Positions 10,960 to 23,070 of a DNA stretch of 64,000 nucleotides are shown one piece after another. The notes beneath the pieces are model-generated. The model was not told the origin of the DNA and ran no database searches. It saw only the letters and a program-made list of their open reading frames with translations. Origin of the DNA: Xanthostigma xanthostigma. Its lineage: Eukaryota; Arthropoda; Insecta; Raphidioptera; Raphidiidae. Position 1 is the stretch's first letter; each line of letters opens with the position of its first letter. A program made the translations under genes and the position numbers. The stretch lies in contig OY754470.1 in NCBI GenBank assembly GCA_963575645.1, positions 24,162,501 to 24,226,500 on the forward strand, given 5' to 3'.

Positions 10960-12110
10960 CGCTGCAGAGCTGCAAAATAACCAAAATCTTAGACACTTCA
11001 TAATTTTAGAACGAATTTCCATACTTAACCAATATTTAATGTTAGGAAATAGTGGCTACACAATCAGCGCTAAAGTATAACAGTGACTGACAGACCACAA
11101 AACTCGCGTGTGTTCTGTGTGGCAGACTTTCTTGCTCCGAAACAGCACATGAAACGTCATCATCAGATATCCCCCGTGTACACCGTACAACTCCTGTTAC
11201 ACAAGCCGAATCGTGTTATTTTGATCAGTTTTGAGCTGCATTTACCATAAGCACTGTCATATGCTAGAAGTGTTTATTGAATCTATCTCTTTCAGTCAAC
11301 ACCTTTGACGACTTTGACTCGGCGGTACATATGTCTTCCATACATAACACACGGCTTGTGTGTTATAATGTATATTGTGGTTTATTGATGTGTCCACATG
11401 ACTCTTTATTGGGAGCTGGCTCCGTGCGCTCCGCTTACTAAAAAGATTCGCTCAGAGCGAGTCGTTCAAAGAAGCGAGGTCAGACAAGTACGCACTACAC
11501 AAGAGTGCAGACTGCAGAGGTGTGAACTGTCACTTAACATTGCACAGCACAATACACACACTCAGCTCTGAGCTCATTTTCACATGATTCTGTTCTTATA
11601 TTATCCGCATTTCGGATAAACTATAAAGTAACAATATTATATCCTTGTCAACGAAGTCAATGTGAATGGTTTAAGTCACTGTAAGTTTAGTACTATTGCA
11701 CTTACAGTGTGTCATTCAACATTAAATAACAGCAAAGATAACTCCGTACGTGCAAAGTTCACTAGTGTCTTTGTGGCCTGTGCTATGTGCGCTCTGTAAA
11801 TGTGCGAATGCAACAGTACAGAACAGCTCAGCACAGAGCAATGACGCTCGGAGTGAGTCATTCACAAAAAAAGAGCGACTCGCTCCGCTGCGAAAAGGGA
11901 GTCGTTCATTATGAACGACTCGCTCAGGAGCGACACATCACTATTGTGGATTGTCGTCAACAGTGTTTGAAAAAACTTAATAATTAAGACATCATAAGCA
12001 TGGATGTAATTCATAATTTAATTACCCCGTGTTAGGAGTTACCCCGGTTGACTCTGCAGAAAACCAATTTAAAATGTTCACGCGCGGCATTGTCTGATTT
12101 TTGCCGAAAT
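10960..12110 (+). mobile_element. Dispersed repeat R, copy 1, interrupted by a hAT MITE
   Basis: This unnamed repeat recurs at about 24745-25035 (minus), 32896-33680 (plus) and 58668-59290 (minus). Shared blocks include GAGCTGCAAAATAACCAAAA, GTGTGGCAGACTTTCTTGC, GAAACGTCATCATCAG and the GTTGACTCTGC end. The sequence between 11375 and 11951 is a later hAT insertion. No reading frame with recognisable domains; superfamily unknown. Confidence 0.75.
11383..11943. mobile_element. hAT-type MITE with 8-bp target duplication, nested in repeat R
   Basis: The ends TATTGATGTGTC and GACACATCACTA are inverted. They are flanked by TTGTGGTT (11375-11382) and TTGTGGAT (11944-11951), a 7/8 target duplication typical of hAT. 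The empty site is visible in the R copy at 58.8 kb, where the flanks are contiguous. The interior is rich in GAGCGACTCG-like motifs and non-coding. Confidence 0.85.
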
Positions 12111-13268
12111 GTTTCCCAGCGTAAACATTGAACATGAATGAGAATCGAACGATCTTGTCACAAATAATTCAGTTGCACAAAAATGATTTATCCCTTCATC
12201 AGTATTGATATTGAAATACTAAAAATTAAGTGAAAACCAGCTATTTTATAAATATAGTATACATCTCGTGCAGAATGATATTATGACTCGTGTGATTGTT
12301 AAAAATCCTTGGCACTCGTTTTTACATAATATCACAACCCGTCAGTAATAAACTTCATTTCACCCTAAATATATAAACTACTATAATGCCGTGATATCTG
12401 CTCTACTTGCCATAAATCGAACATTATATCTTCCGAACAGGAATAGGCCACCCGCTTAGTTTAAATTATTACTACGGCACTGTTTGAGAGAAACAAGCGG
12501 AGCGGTTAAAAATAAATATGTCGCAGGATAAATTTTCTTGGTGTCCTTTTTTTTGGTAAGACGGTCTAAAGAAATACAATAATTCACATGAAATATGATT
12601 CTTCGTAAATGAACTAAACATTATTACAACAAATATTGGCCTCTGACCACGTGCTGTGGATCATTAATTTGTGTGTGTGTGTGTGTGTGTGTCGCCCGTT
12701 TGGGATGGGCATGACGCCAAAATTGTCTCCTTCTTTGTCTGTTGATAGTGTTTGCCACTTCACTTAAGAGCCACTAGTATTTTTTACTTACACTCGCTGT
12801 CAAAAAGTTTCTTTCTGTTTTTGTTTGTGTTGTTGAAGAAACGACAAGTTTTAATATATATGAAGTGAATAAGCAAAAAACATAGTAATTGATTATTTGA
12901 CTTCTTTCCCTCTGTTTAATTGGTTCAAATAATCCTAATTAAGAAACAACTGAACGGTTAAAACGTTGCAATTTCTGAACTGCACTATACATAATTTTCA
13001 GTACAATCCCTCACTAATTGAATCGTCAGTAATCCTGCACTTCCAGTAATCCGGCGTTTATCTCTATAGCGTTATAAATGCATAGCTACTCCATAATTCA
13101 CCTTTAATACGAGTTGTATATGTTATTTTTCTGTACCTATCTTTTAAATAAACAGACTGTTATTGAGAGAGATTCTGTACAATACTATTGATTTGTAAGT
13201 CTAATACGTCATCATCAAATAATATAAAGGTCGTATCTTCTATGACTGTACCTACAAAACATTTCTTT
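12111..13268. other. AT-rich intronic sequence with a (GT)n microsatellite
   Basis: A pure GT dinucleotide tract lies at about 12670-12692. No gene or element boundary was supported. Confidence 0.5.
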
Positions 13269-14272
13269 GTTTTTGACGTGATAACGTCTTATAAATTGAT
13301 GAATCACCAATCTTATAAATTGATAAAACACCGGCTGCATGCACGAAAAAGTGTAACGTAACGTTCCTAACGTTCGTAACGCGTAACGCGTAACGTTCCG
13401 CCTGACCCTGTGCGTGCTTTTTGCTAATTTCTCGCTCAATTTAAATCAGATCGGTTTGAAACCAGTCTTAAACGAAAGAGGAGAACATTTTACATAGATT
13501 TCGTATAACAGAATTTGCCTAAACAGTTTTTTTATACAAATTTATATAGAAAAATAGTTGTATAAATGCAATGTTGTGAGTTGTCTAATGCATGACGCGA
13601 CGCGGTCGGTCGTCTTTGTTTGCCGTACATGGAAATTAGAAAATAACGTATGTCTTGTCTTAACATGAAAACGGCTGCATTTCTAATGTTTAATTCAATT
13701 TTTTGACATTAGTATTTTGTGAAATGCAACGCCTTCTAAGTTAACTATTGGAATAACTAATTATTATTAGAACATAATACTTTGACAGTTGCAAACGTCA
13801 CTTTTGACATTTCTTATCATTCCGACACAAAGGATAAGCGGATTGAAACCAAATTTTGGGAGGATGTTTGATATGCAAATATGAAGTGGCCTATTGTTTT
13901 TGGGGAACATCGGCGCATGCGTAAAAGAATATATCTCTTATAATGATGTTTTATATAATAATAATATAGTTTTTAAAACGGTTTTTACTCTATCTATTTT
14001 TATTAGAAATTTTTGTAAATTTTTTGGGGAAAATCGGCGCATGCGCAAAAGAGATACATGCCATAGTTGTTTTTTATATAATAATAGTGTACTTTTTATA
14101 GTGTTTTATTATTCTACTTAATAAAATTTACCTAAATTTGAAGCGAGAGATGCAATATCATAGATTCGAATTATTATAATTATTATATAAATTTAGGTTA
14201 TGTATTACGGAATACGTTATCACGTAAAACTATCGTCCGTAAACCGACTTTACAGACAACCAATTTTTTTTT
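13269..14272. mobile_element. Dispersed repeat S, copy 1, containing a repeat-Q segment
   Basis: Nearly identical to 15784-16456 over about 670 bp. Shared landmarks are TGACGTGATAACGTCTTATA, the TAACG-rich tract, GACGCGGTCGGTCGTCTTTG, GCAACGCCTTCTAAGTTAA and the end ACAGACAACCAA plus a T run. Copy 1 has about 325 extra bases (about 13863-14185), absent from copy 2 and from the copy at the right window edge. They match repeat Q (AATCGGCGCATGCGCAAAAG). The homopolymer at one end suggests a tail, but no coding domain is seen; class unknown. Confidence 0.75.
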
Positions 14273-14658
14273 ATCAGTTAATAAACCAGCCTCCCAGAAT
14301 CACAGCATGAAAGATATATCAAATTCAAAAAATGGTTACCTATCGTTTTTATTAAACGCTTTTATTTAGCTTGACTCCGTATATTACTTTGTTTCAAATC
14401 TTAGGACAGCTTTTTCGACTACTTCCCGTTATCCGATTGAGTTGAAATTTTGCATAGGTATGTAGTTCCGATAACAATACAATATAATAACTGACCGTCC
14501 CGGCTTTGCATATCGCACTTTTATTATATAATTTATCGAAAATCAACATTCACAACTTTTTAAATTTAAAGTTTAGTTTTTATTGTGTAGATCGATTATT
14601 TTTATCTTTGTTTGAATTTTTCAAAGCCACAGTTTTTTTTAATATCTAAGGTATAATG

Positions 14659-15056
14659 TAGTGATGTAACGAATATTCGCACATATTTTTTTGATATTCG
14701 CATTGGTAAAATTCATGAAAAAAAACATTTTTTTTTTAAATGTGAAAATAATAGTGAATAAAAAAAATATTAATTTCTTGTCATTTTTATTAGAAAAGTG
14801 TTTTTTCTTACACCTTTTAAAAAAAAATCGTACAGCTAACCTTGCAATTATATCTTTTATTTCGTTAACGTTAAGTAATAAAGCTTTAGACTTAGTTTTA
14901 ATAATCAGAGCCACACCAAATATGTGCGAGCAGCTTGCGCGGCCAATCAGCTGTCTAATTTTAACTTTGGACAAAAAAACGCCAGATTTGAAAACTGAAT
15001 AGTGACAGATATTCGCATTAGCGAATGCCTAAAAACTGATATTTGTTACATTACTA
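14659..15056. mobile_element. hAT-like MITE (TAGTGATGTAAC ends)
   Basis: The left end TAGTGATGTAACGAATATTC and the right end (reverse complement TAGTAATGTAACAAATATCA) match in the usual hAT end pattern. The interior is very AT-rich with overlapping open frames on both strands that carry no domain. The 8-bp flanks (GTATAATG and GTAGGCAG) agree poorly, so the insertion is old or rearranged. Confidence 0.65.
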
Positions 15057-15783
15057 GTAGGCAGCATTAACTGTTTGACATCGAGGGTAGTGAGCGCCAA
15101 TGCGTTAATTCGTAGACCAACACATAATGCCTTGGGACAAGCGAGCAAACGGTGGTGTTATTTTTATCGATCAGATATTATTAAAAGTTATACATATATC
15201 ACATACCATACATTATTACGTGGAAGTATTTGTAATTAGAACGCTTGGATATTTTGTCATTTTAATCTTTGCTGGGAGCAAAAAATAGAACCTTTCAAAT
15301 TCCTTTTGCTGCTTAATGCACCGAAATTTATTTCATGGGTACGAATATATATGTGTTTCCAGGGGCGGGAAATTTTTATTTTTGTATATTGAGGATTCAG
15401 GAGTCCACGAGTTTTCCACTGTTGATTTCAACAGTCCCAGGTGTAAAGAAATGCATGTTTAGTATAAATATTTAAAAATTATGAATTAGTTGAGTTTATA
15501 AAAATGTTATCGACTATTCCTGTAACCAACTGAGTAGGTAGCCGAACGGTCGTTTTTGATAAGAAGCACCATTACTCAAAATCGGCTCAATTATATAGTA
15601 ATAATTTATATATAATATAGGTATAAAAATCTCATTGAAAAATAGGATTTTAATGACATTATTGATGAGTTTGTTTTGAAAAGTTTCCAGCGTCAAACAA
15701 TATTAGCAGCATATATTTTTATTCTATACTGAGATTAGGAATAAAATCTCAATCGAACTATTAGGGTGTAAACATATACTTCT
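15057..15783. other. Intronic sequence between repeats, no gene seen
   Basis: No supported feature; AT-rich. Confidence 0.35.
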
Positions 15784-16456
15784 GGTTTTTGACGTGATAA
15801 CGTCTTATAAATTGATGAATCACCAATCTTATAAAACACCGGCTGCATGCACGAAAAAGTGTAACGTTCCTAAATCCTAACGTTCCTAACGTTCGTAACG
15901 CGTAACGCGTAACGTTCCGCCTGACCCTGTGCGTGCTTTTTGCTAATTTCTCGCTCAATTTAAATCAGATCGGTTTGAAACCAGTCTTAAACGAAAGAGG
16001 AGAACATTTTACATAGATTTCGTATAACAGAATTTGCCTAAACAGTTTTTTTATACAAATTTATATAGAAAAATAGCTGTATAAATGCAATGTTGTCTAA
16101 TGCATGGCGCGACGCGGTCGGTCGTCTTTGTTTGCCGTACATGGAACTTAGAAGATAACGTATGTCTTGTCTGAACATGAAAACGGCTGCATTTCTAATG
16201 TTTAATTCAATTTTTTGACATTAGTATTTTGTGAAATGCAACGCCTTCTAAGTTAAGTATTGGAATAACTAATTATTATTAGAACATAATACTTTGACAG
16301 TTGCAAACGTCACTTTTGACATTTCTTATCATTCCGACACCAAGGATAAGCGGATTGAAACCAAATTTTGGGAGGTTTAGGTTATGTATTACGGAATACG
16401 TTATCACGTAAAACTATCGTCCGTAAACCGACTTTACAGACAACCAATTTTTTTTT
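15784..16456. mobile_element. Dispersed repeat S, copy 2
   Basis: Very similar to copy 1 (13269-14272), with small indels and substitutions, but lacking the ~325-bp repeat-Q segment. It ends in the same ACAGACAACCAATTTTTTTT motif. The flanks after the T run differ between copies, so the T run marks a true boundary. Confidence 0.8.
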
Positions 16457-16799
16457 ACGCCGTAAGCACTGGCGTATCCAGGAGGGCAAAACAAGCACGG
16501 GGGACCCGGCTTAAGAAATTTCTAAAGCTGGGTACGCCCATGTTAACGTCATAGAAAAAGACAAAGTTTTTGAAACAGAGATACTTTATTTAGATTGAAT
16601 GCAAGTACATCAACAATCCTATCATCGGACAAATCAGGGAATTACATCGAAGAAAGAGACACAGATATATTTTCGATACGGTTTGTTGCGTTCACTCATC
16701 GCACATTGAGTAGATAGGCAATGATTCATATCGATAATTAATAGATATGTGATTAGCAGTCTGCCCAATAAAAGATAAAATTTCGATAACTATATACCT

Positions 16800-17243
16800 A
16801 CATAGGTGACCGGTAATTGTTCGTATTCCTCTCGACAGAAGAAACTATGACTGATTTGGAATGATCTCTTTGAGGCGGAAATGCGTCATTTTTTTATGAT
16901 AATAACTCTTCTGTGAAGAATTTTTATTTTTTTATTTATTGTAAGTTTTAATACACAACATAAAATCTAATAGTAAATTTCGTGGTTTTTACCTTTAGGA
17001 AGGTTGGCCAATTAGTAAGTTATCAGATCATGAAAAAATTCAGGTCAAGATATGAGAATATTTGTTTTTTTTTAATTTTTAACTTCTAAAATTCGGATTT
17101 TTGTAAAAAGAAAATCGAAGTAGATTTTCTCGAAAATGACGTATTTCCGACCTCCAGGTGATGAGGTTAAATCATTCGAAATTAGTCATAGTTTCTTCTC
17201 CCGAGAGGAATACGAGCAATTATCGGTCATCTGAACCTATATA
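16800..17243. mobile_element. Foldback element with ~100-bp diverged arms
   Basis: GACCGGTAATTGTTCGTATT and AGAAGAAACTATGACTGATT on the left recur inverted on the right (AATACGAGCAATTATCGGTC; AATTAGTCATAGTTTCTTCT). The spacer is AT-rich and non-coding. Confidence 0.75.
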
Positions 17244-18440
17244 AAAATTATCTCTAAAATTAGTTTTAAAATTTATATCGCTCTTATACATTTTAATGTG
17301 GAAAGAATTGTTTCAAAAACAAATAATAAATAGTTCATATTCTAATCTTGAAAAAAAAACTGTTTTCTTCGCCCCTCACCCCGTTATTTGGTAATATCTT
17401 CAAATTTCAACAGTCGAGAAACAAGCAATCACCGCTCCATTATGTTTCCGTTTTTTCCTACCAGACCTCTAGATCTCTTCTGATTGACTAAGAATATCTT
17501 CCGTGGTACTGCCATTAGCTGGGTGCGTGACGGCAGCACTGCCTTCCGTCCGCAATTTTTCATGCTCTTATAACATCAGGGATGGATGGACTCAATTATT
17601 CCGGCCCGTGGACATAACTGTGTCTATCGTGGACACAACTGTAAGCTGTTTTCCTTGGCTTTGTTCGCGTGAACGTCGAATTTTCCCGCGGAGACATTCG
17701 CGTTATTGTCCATTTTGATGAGAAACCCTGTCTTAACGGATAGGATGACAGGATTAAAATGTATGTCAGTGCAATCAATTAAACTTGAAATATTTCCTTT
17801 ATTTTACGTATAAAAAGAATAAAATTTCAAGTTCAATTTATTAAAAATTCAAATGTTAACTTTATATAAATAGATACTCCTTCCAACGAAGTGTTATTAT
17901 TTTAAGTAGTAATAATTATTACTGGAAACAACAGAACAATTAAGTAAAATGTATTTTTTCCCATTTTATACTAATCGTTCCATGTGGAATTGTTTTTCCT
18001 AGAAACATATATTTAGCAATATGAATACAACATATGAAATTTTTGAACTTTTAAGTATAATTTTACATCATTTCCTGCACCCAAACGATATTAATTAACA
18101 CATCAGTTGCAAAAAATAATAATAATAGGTTTATTTACAAAAACAAAGTGCAAGTTCAACTAAAATAATAATATCACAACAATAATTGATGGTTTGCTCG
18201 TTTCAGAAAATAATTCCACACAACCGCAGTGGCAATTTTTATCAATTGATCTCACTTGACACAAATGCCATGACATTTCGTTGTATTAACCTTATTATCA
18301 GAGACGCATCTGAGGTTTTCTGCTTTTTCAATCTTATCCATTGAAAAAATAAATATGGAGCCTCACTAATTACCACAAAAATACATGGTATTTCACTATA
18401 AAAAAGAAATTAGCCGTCAGATGTGAAACAAACATTTAAG
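17244..18440. other. Intronic sequence, no gene seen
   Basis: A less AT-rich patch at about 17500-17720 has short open frames on both strands without recognisable domains. It may be transposon debris. Confidence 0.35.
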
Positions 18441-18570
18441 TAAATTCTAATATATCAAATTTCGCCCTGTAACTAAATTTCATCCCGTCAACTAGCGAAA
18501 TTCTAGTGACTAAATATCGCCCTGTAACTAAATTTCGCTCCGTCAACTAACGAAATTTTAGTCATGACTA
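18441..18570. repeat. Two-unit tandem repeat of ~60 bp (CGCCCTGTAACTAAATTTC)
   Basis: The unit TCGCCCTGTAACTAAATTTC plus CGTCAACTARCGAAATTYTA occurs twice in a row. A related inverted block (GAAATTTAGTTACAGGG-like) lies at about 51780-51910. Confidence 0.65.
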
Positions 18571-18717
18571 TCCAATCTCTCTATGCGAACGGTAACAGAA
18601 CCGTCACAGCCATATACGCAGTAGACTACAACAAAACTGTTTGTATCGGTTTTGGTACATGTTTCAGCTACTGCGCATGACTGTGACGGTTCTGTTACTA
18701 TTCGCAGAGAGGTTGGA
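18571..18717. mobile_element. 147-bp foldback element
   Basis: Left TCCAATCTCTCTATGCGAA and GTAACAGAACCGTCACAG pair with right CTGTGACGGTTCTGTTAC and TTCGCAGAGAGGTTGGA. No coding content. Confidence 0.8.
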
Positions 18718-19819
18718 ACAGAGCTCTAGTCTCCGTAACGTTGTAGTCACATATTAGTTATTACTGATGACGAAACAGCAGAGGTTTCAATAGTAATTAA
18801 TAATTGTCTGTTTATTTTACAAGCTTTTTATTAATATTATTTAACTTTTTAGTTAACTATAGATGTCAATTAGGGCCAAATCTTGTAATAATTTTGGCCT
18901 ACTTCCATATATCCCATCAATTTACAACTTTGCACAAATTACTTAGTTCCGAAGACAACGCAATATTTTTGTGTAAGAATCTATAATTTGTATATCCAGT
19001 TGCTCCGTCATCGAAATTTTCGTAACAATTCCGTCATTTTCACCATATTTCCCCACAAATGTTTCGTTTCTCTGATACCATTTCAGCAATGGATGGTAAG
19101 AACCAGCAATTTCAGAGGTATATTACTAATTCATACTTATCTTCACTATAGATGTTTAATTAAGACGAAGAATTTTCTTACAAATATTTAACGTTAATTT
19201 CGGATTTACTGGCACATGGGAGGAAATATTTGATACAACTTTTCACATAAGAGTTACTTCCCCTTGTTGGTTACTGTAAAATTAATTTGGAGGTATTACT
19301 AGTGTATAAAACTCCGTTTCGTGAATCTTTTCATCTAAAAAACGTAAAATCTGCCAACTATGCACATAAGAGCTATTACAGAACCAACGACGATTTTCAT
19401 GTCTCCAAAAAAAGCTTGTTTAAAGAAAAAATAGCTAAAAACTGGTGGTATTTAAGAACGATCCATGTTTTATAAACGAGTTTTCAACCATGATTTATAT
19501 TTGTTAAAATTTGTTCTACAATGTACGTCGTAAAAATTTGATTAACATCTGACAGTCACACGAAATGGCGTGATAACGTAGCTTTTACTGAGAATAAAAT
19601 AATAATTATGTTTGTAGACTGTATTTGTGTTGTTGGTATACCTATGTACTTTGCAAGTACATCGAAAACAATAAAAACATATATTAGAAAAGGCGGGTAT
19701 GCTTTATATAACATATAATATTACTACAAGGTGTAACAAATTTACGCATCATAATTCAAAAGGATACGTAGCAAAACAATAATTTAAAAAGATAAAAAAA
19801 ACTTAAATTCAAATTATTG
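18718..19819. other. AT-rich intronic sequence, no gene seen
   Basis: No supported feature. Confidence 0.35.
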
Positions 19820-19967
19820 AAGTGAAACTTCTTTAGCGACGTATCTGTTGGATTTTTTTCGTAACGTTAAACGGGATTGATTCAACGGCGGGGAAATATT
19901 ATAACCTCGGTAGCGCAAAAAGAATAACGCAGCAATGAAACAAGTTCATAATAAAGAAGTTTCACTT
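19820..19967. mobile_element. 148-bp element bounded by AAGTGAAACTTCTTTA inverted ends
   Basis: The 16-bp ends AAGTGAAACTTCTTTA and TAAAGAAGTTTCACTT are perfect inverted copies. Similar termini (GAAGTAAAACTTC type) mark elements or fragments at 40405-40882, 48263-48607, 38610-38785, 55085 and 61147, suggesting one family. Interior non-coding. Confidence 0.65.
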
Positions 19968-19984
19968 ACCCCATGAGCTTATGT

Positions 19985-20345
19985 GGATGAGACTCACATG
20001 TTTTTTATACCATTCCAACCCACAAGTGGGGAATCGTAGGTAATAGTTTAGGTCGTTTTGCTGTCCCCCGAATCCAAAAAACATATTTTTTGAAAAACTT
20101 TGCGTCTGTTTGTAATCATGAAACAGGTCAAACGGATCAATGGATTGAAACCAAATTTTGGGAGGATGTTTGATACGTAAATATGAATAGCCTTATTGGT
20201 CTTGGGGAAAATCGGCGCATGTGCAGAAGAGATATATTATGCTATAACAGTGTTTTTATATAATAATGCTATACTTTTCATAACGTCTTATTATTCTATT
20301 TATTTTTTCATGAAAGTCCCGTCACCCAATTGGCTGGAATTTTTT
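19985..20345 (+). mobile_element. Dispersed repeat Q, plus-strand copy
   Basis: Landmarks are TACCATTCCAACCCACAAGT, GATTGAAACCAAATTTTGGG, GGGGAAAATCGGCGCATG and CCAATTGGCTGGAATTTTTT. The same landmarks occur in reverse at about 28860-29890 (interrupted) and 31560-32180, and partly at 13863-14185. No coding domain; class unknown. Confidence 0.65.
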
Positions 20346-21972
20346 ATAGTGAAATAGCTTTTTTGTGTTCATCTTTGTAAATGTATCGTAGTTCAATATT
20401 GTAGTATTAAAAAAAAAGTTAATATGCGAATTAGTAGTAAGCCCAATAACCCCGACGGTTAGTGGGTTTTCAGAGAAAAAAAAGTAAAGGGAATGACATT
20501 CTGAACAGGTTCCAATGTTTGGTTGTATAGAGAAGTTAATTGCCCATTCGACAGCTTTGATTATTTCCATATGTTCGTCACGTTTATTTTTTTACCACAC
20601 TGTATACAAACAATGTTGCTGCAAAACGCACGCTGGCGGTTAATACTTATGTTAACATATTTATTAACTATGCAGAACATTTATTAGTTTCACTTTATTT
20701 TGTTTTGAGATCAGAAAAAAAATGTAGTTTAAATTCTTCGTAGAAAAATACTGCAATCAATTATATTTCCATTTTACGATTAAAGATCGGTAAACTTATT
20801 ATTTAGTTTATTCACTTTTAGTGAAACGAGATATGAAACATTTTTTTAAATCTTCAAACAAAAAGAATTTAGTTGCCGGCAAATTACACAATATTGAAAC
20901 CACGAAGTTTTTTACTTTGAGCAAATTCTACCAGATTTGCATCTGAACTAATAGCTTTGAGCGAATTCTATCAGATGTCGCTACTTGGTACTAATACAGT
21001 TTTTTTTGTGTGTTTCTAATTTAATAGCTTGAGTCAATTCTATCAATGGCGTTGCATGTTACTAAAACAGTTTTTTTTTCACAAAACATCGTAATTTTTT
21101 ACAAAATATTTAATAAAAACTATTCTACAGCGTAAGTCGCGAAAGCAAGACACATTTCTAAAATTTTATTTAATTCGGTTGAGTGGTTTCGGAGATTAGC
21201 GTGACTAAAATTGTGATACGAGAATTTTATATGTATACATATAGATAGCGGACCCGGTAGGCAAACCGTCAGTAATTATGAAAGAAACGCTCATTATTAA
21301 TTAATAATAAAAAATATTGAGAGGTGCTGAAAAGCTGAAAATTTGGGATTATAATATGTTTCTTTTTATTCCAGAAATCAAATAAAAAGTATTTAAGAAA
21401 AGGTCGGTAAATTGAAATAAAAATCTAGAGCACCACCTACCGGGTTCAACTATAGCTAAGAACCATCCATAAGTATAAAAAAAAATGTCATCAACATAGA
21501 TCAAGCCGTTTAGGAGGAGAAAAATTACGAACACGCGGACACCGGAATTTTATATATTAAGATAATAAAATTGCAAGAACAGCTCCTTTATAAAGGGTGG
21601 AGGTGCGACAATGGAATTAATTACAAAATAGTGACGTCATGTCACGATCTTAACAATCAATTTATTTTAGGTGACAGAGAGCCTATACTTAAGCGTCATT
21701 TGGACACTACACGTTATATACGACATTTAATATAATATAGTCGTGACATCTATCTTCCGTTTGTCGCGATGCTTCCCGGTTACATATAAGCTTTTATGTT
21801 CTCATTCATTGTTGTAATTTATCATTCATGATAAAACTCACGTCGCTGTTGAGTATTTTTTAATGAGTAAACTATTTTTAATCTAAATTAGGAATGGGTA
21901 ACCTCAAAAATCTTAATGTTACCTAAATATCACGTTTCATTTACATCGTTGGTTCTCAAAAACGGTTTGGAG
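20346..21972. other. AT-rich intronic sequence with a Helitron-like scrap
   Basis: The stretch around 21170-21250 (GTGGTTTCGGAGATTAGCGT then TATACATATAGATAGCGG) resembles internal or terminal parts of the Helitron family described at 55586-56130, but has no defined ends. No gene was supported. Confidence 0.4.
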
Positions 21973-22662
21973 CATAGAAATATTAGACTAGAGTACGTGA
22001 AAGTGTCTGCAATTCAGAGAGAGAAAAGCTCCTTATCTCTATGGTAAATAATGATACAAAACAATGCTGATTTGAGTAAACATATACAGTATGGTTTTTT
22101 AAAAACCGAACACCCTTTTATTTCTTAGAGGAAGGGTTTTCGAAAAAAAAGTTTCGGACAAAAGTTACAGGGAATCAAGGGGGAAGAACAGTGATGTAGT
22201 TTTTTTTTTCGTTTGGTGGAGGTGTCTCCAAAATATCAAGGTCACCTACACTTTCTTAAATACGACCCTGTATTTTTTATCTAGGATTATTGTTCTTTGG
22301 GTCAAAGAGATCAACTCTTGTACCAAACATTTTTGGATTTGATGCCATCGTGAACCGCTGTTTTATTCTCAATTCATCCCGTTTCCTATTTTAGTGGATT
22401 GTGTGAGTCGGAAAAACTTTTTCAGGGGTTTTTCCGACTCACACAATCCACTAAAATTCATCCCGTTTCCTATTTTAGTGGATTATGTGTTAGTCGGAAA
22501 AACATTTTTTCGAAAACCCTTCCTCTAAGAAATAAAAGGGTGTTCGGTTTTTAAAAAACCATACTGTATGTGGTTTTCTGGACCCGCTGCAGCGTTCTCT
22601 CTCTCAACTGAGGACACTTTCACTTATGGCAAGCGTACGCTCTAGTTACTTATATTTCTATG
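21973..22662. mobile_element. Large foldback element (~690 bp, arms ~170 bp) with rearranged centre
   Basis: The ends CATAGAAATAT... and ...ATATTTCTATG are inverted. The inner arms share ACAGTATGGTTTTTTAAAAA and GAACACCC...AGAGGAAGGGTTTTCG inverted. The centre carries three copies of a ~30-bp block in direct-inverted-direct order (22391-22502). A solo end of the same family lies at about 46280-46325 (GTACTCTAGTTACTTATATC). Confidence 0.8.
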
Positions 22663-23070
22663 GTTTAGAGTCAAGCGACCAATGAAATTCGTTAAATAAT
22701 AGTACAGTAAAACCTGTGTACACTGACCACTTACGGTTCTCGAAAATAGTGGTCGTTGTATACAGGTTGTCATTGTACAGAGAATGAAAAAGAGGTGGGG
22801 AGAAGTGATAAGGGGAAGAGTGTACGAGAGGATTATAGATAAAAACAAGAATTTTGATAGAAATCATTTCATATTTATTTACGAAAATAATCGTTAATTT
22901 TAGTTTGTTTTAATTGAGTCAGCCAGTAATGAATACAGAAAATAACGAAAGAAAATTAGTAGGTAAAGAGATTAAGAATAAATAGGAGTAATACGCAGGT
23001 CAATTACAGCTCGAACATTATCAAAATAGAGGTCATATTAATCAGGTGGTCAGATTAGAGAGGTATTGTA

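Noticed and set aside
11140-11170. GAAACGTC in repeat R as a possible hammerhead
   Set aside because: No CTGANGA element or stem II upstream, so the match is only the 8-base word.
14639-15002. 103-111-codon frames on opposite strands
   Set aside because: Both fall inside a hAT-like MITE, are poly-Lys/Phe from AT-rich sequence and have no domain.
17503-17778. Open frames on both strands in a less AT-rich patch
   Set aside because: No domain and mutual antisense overlap; probably old transposon DNA.
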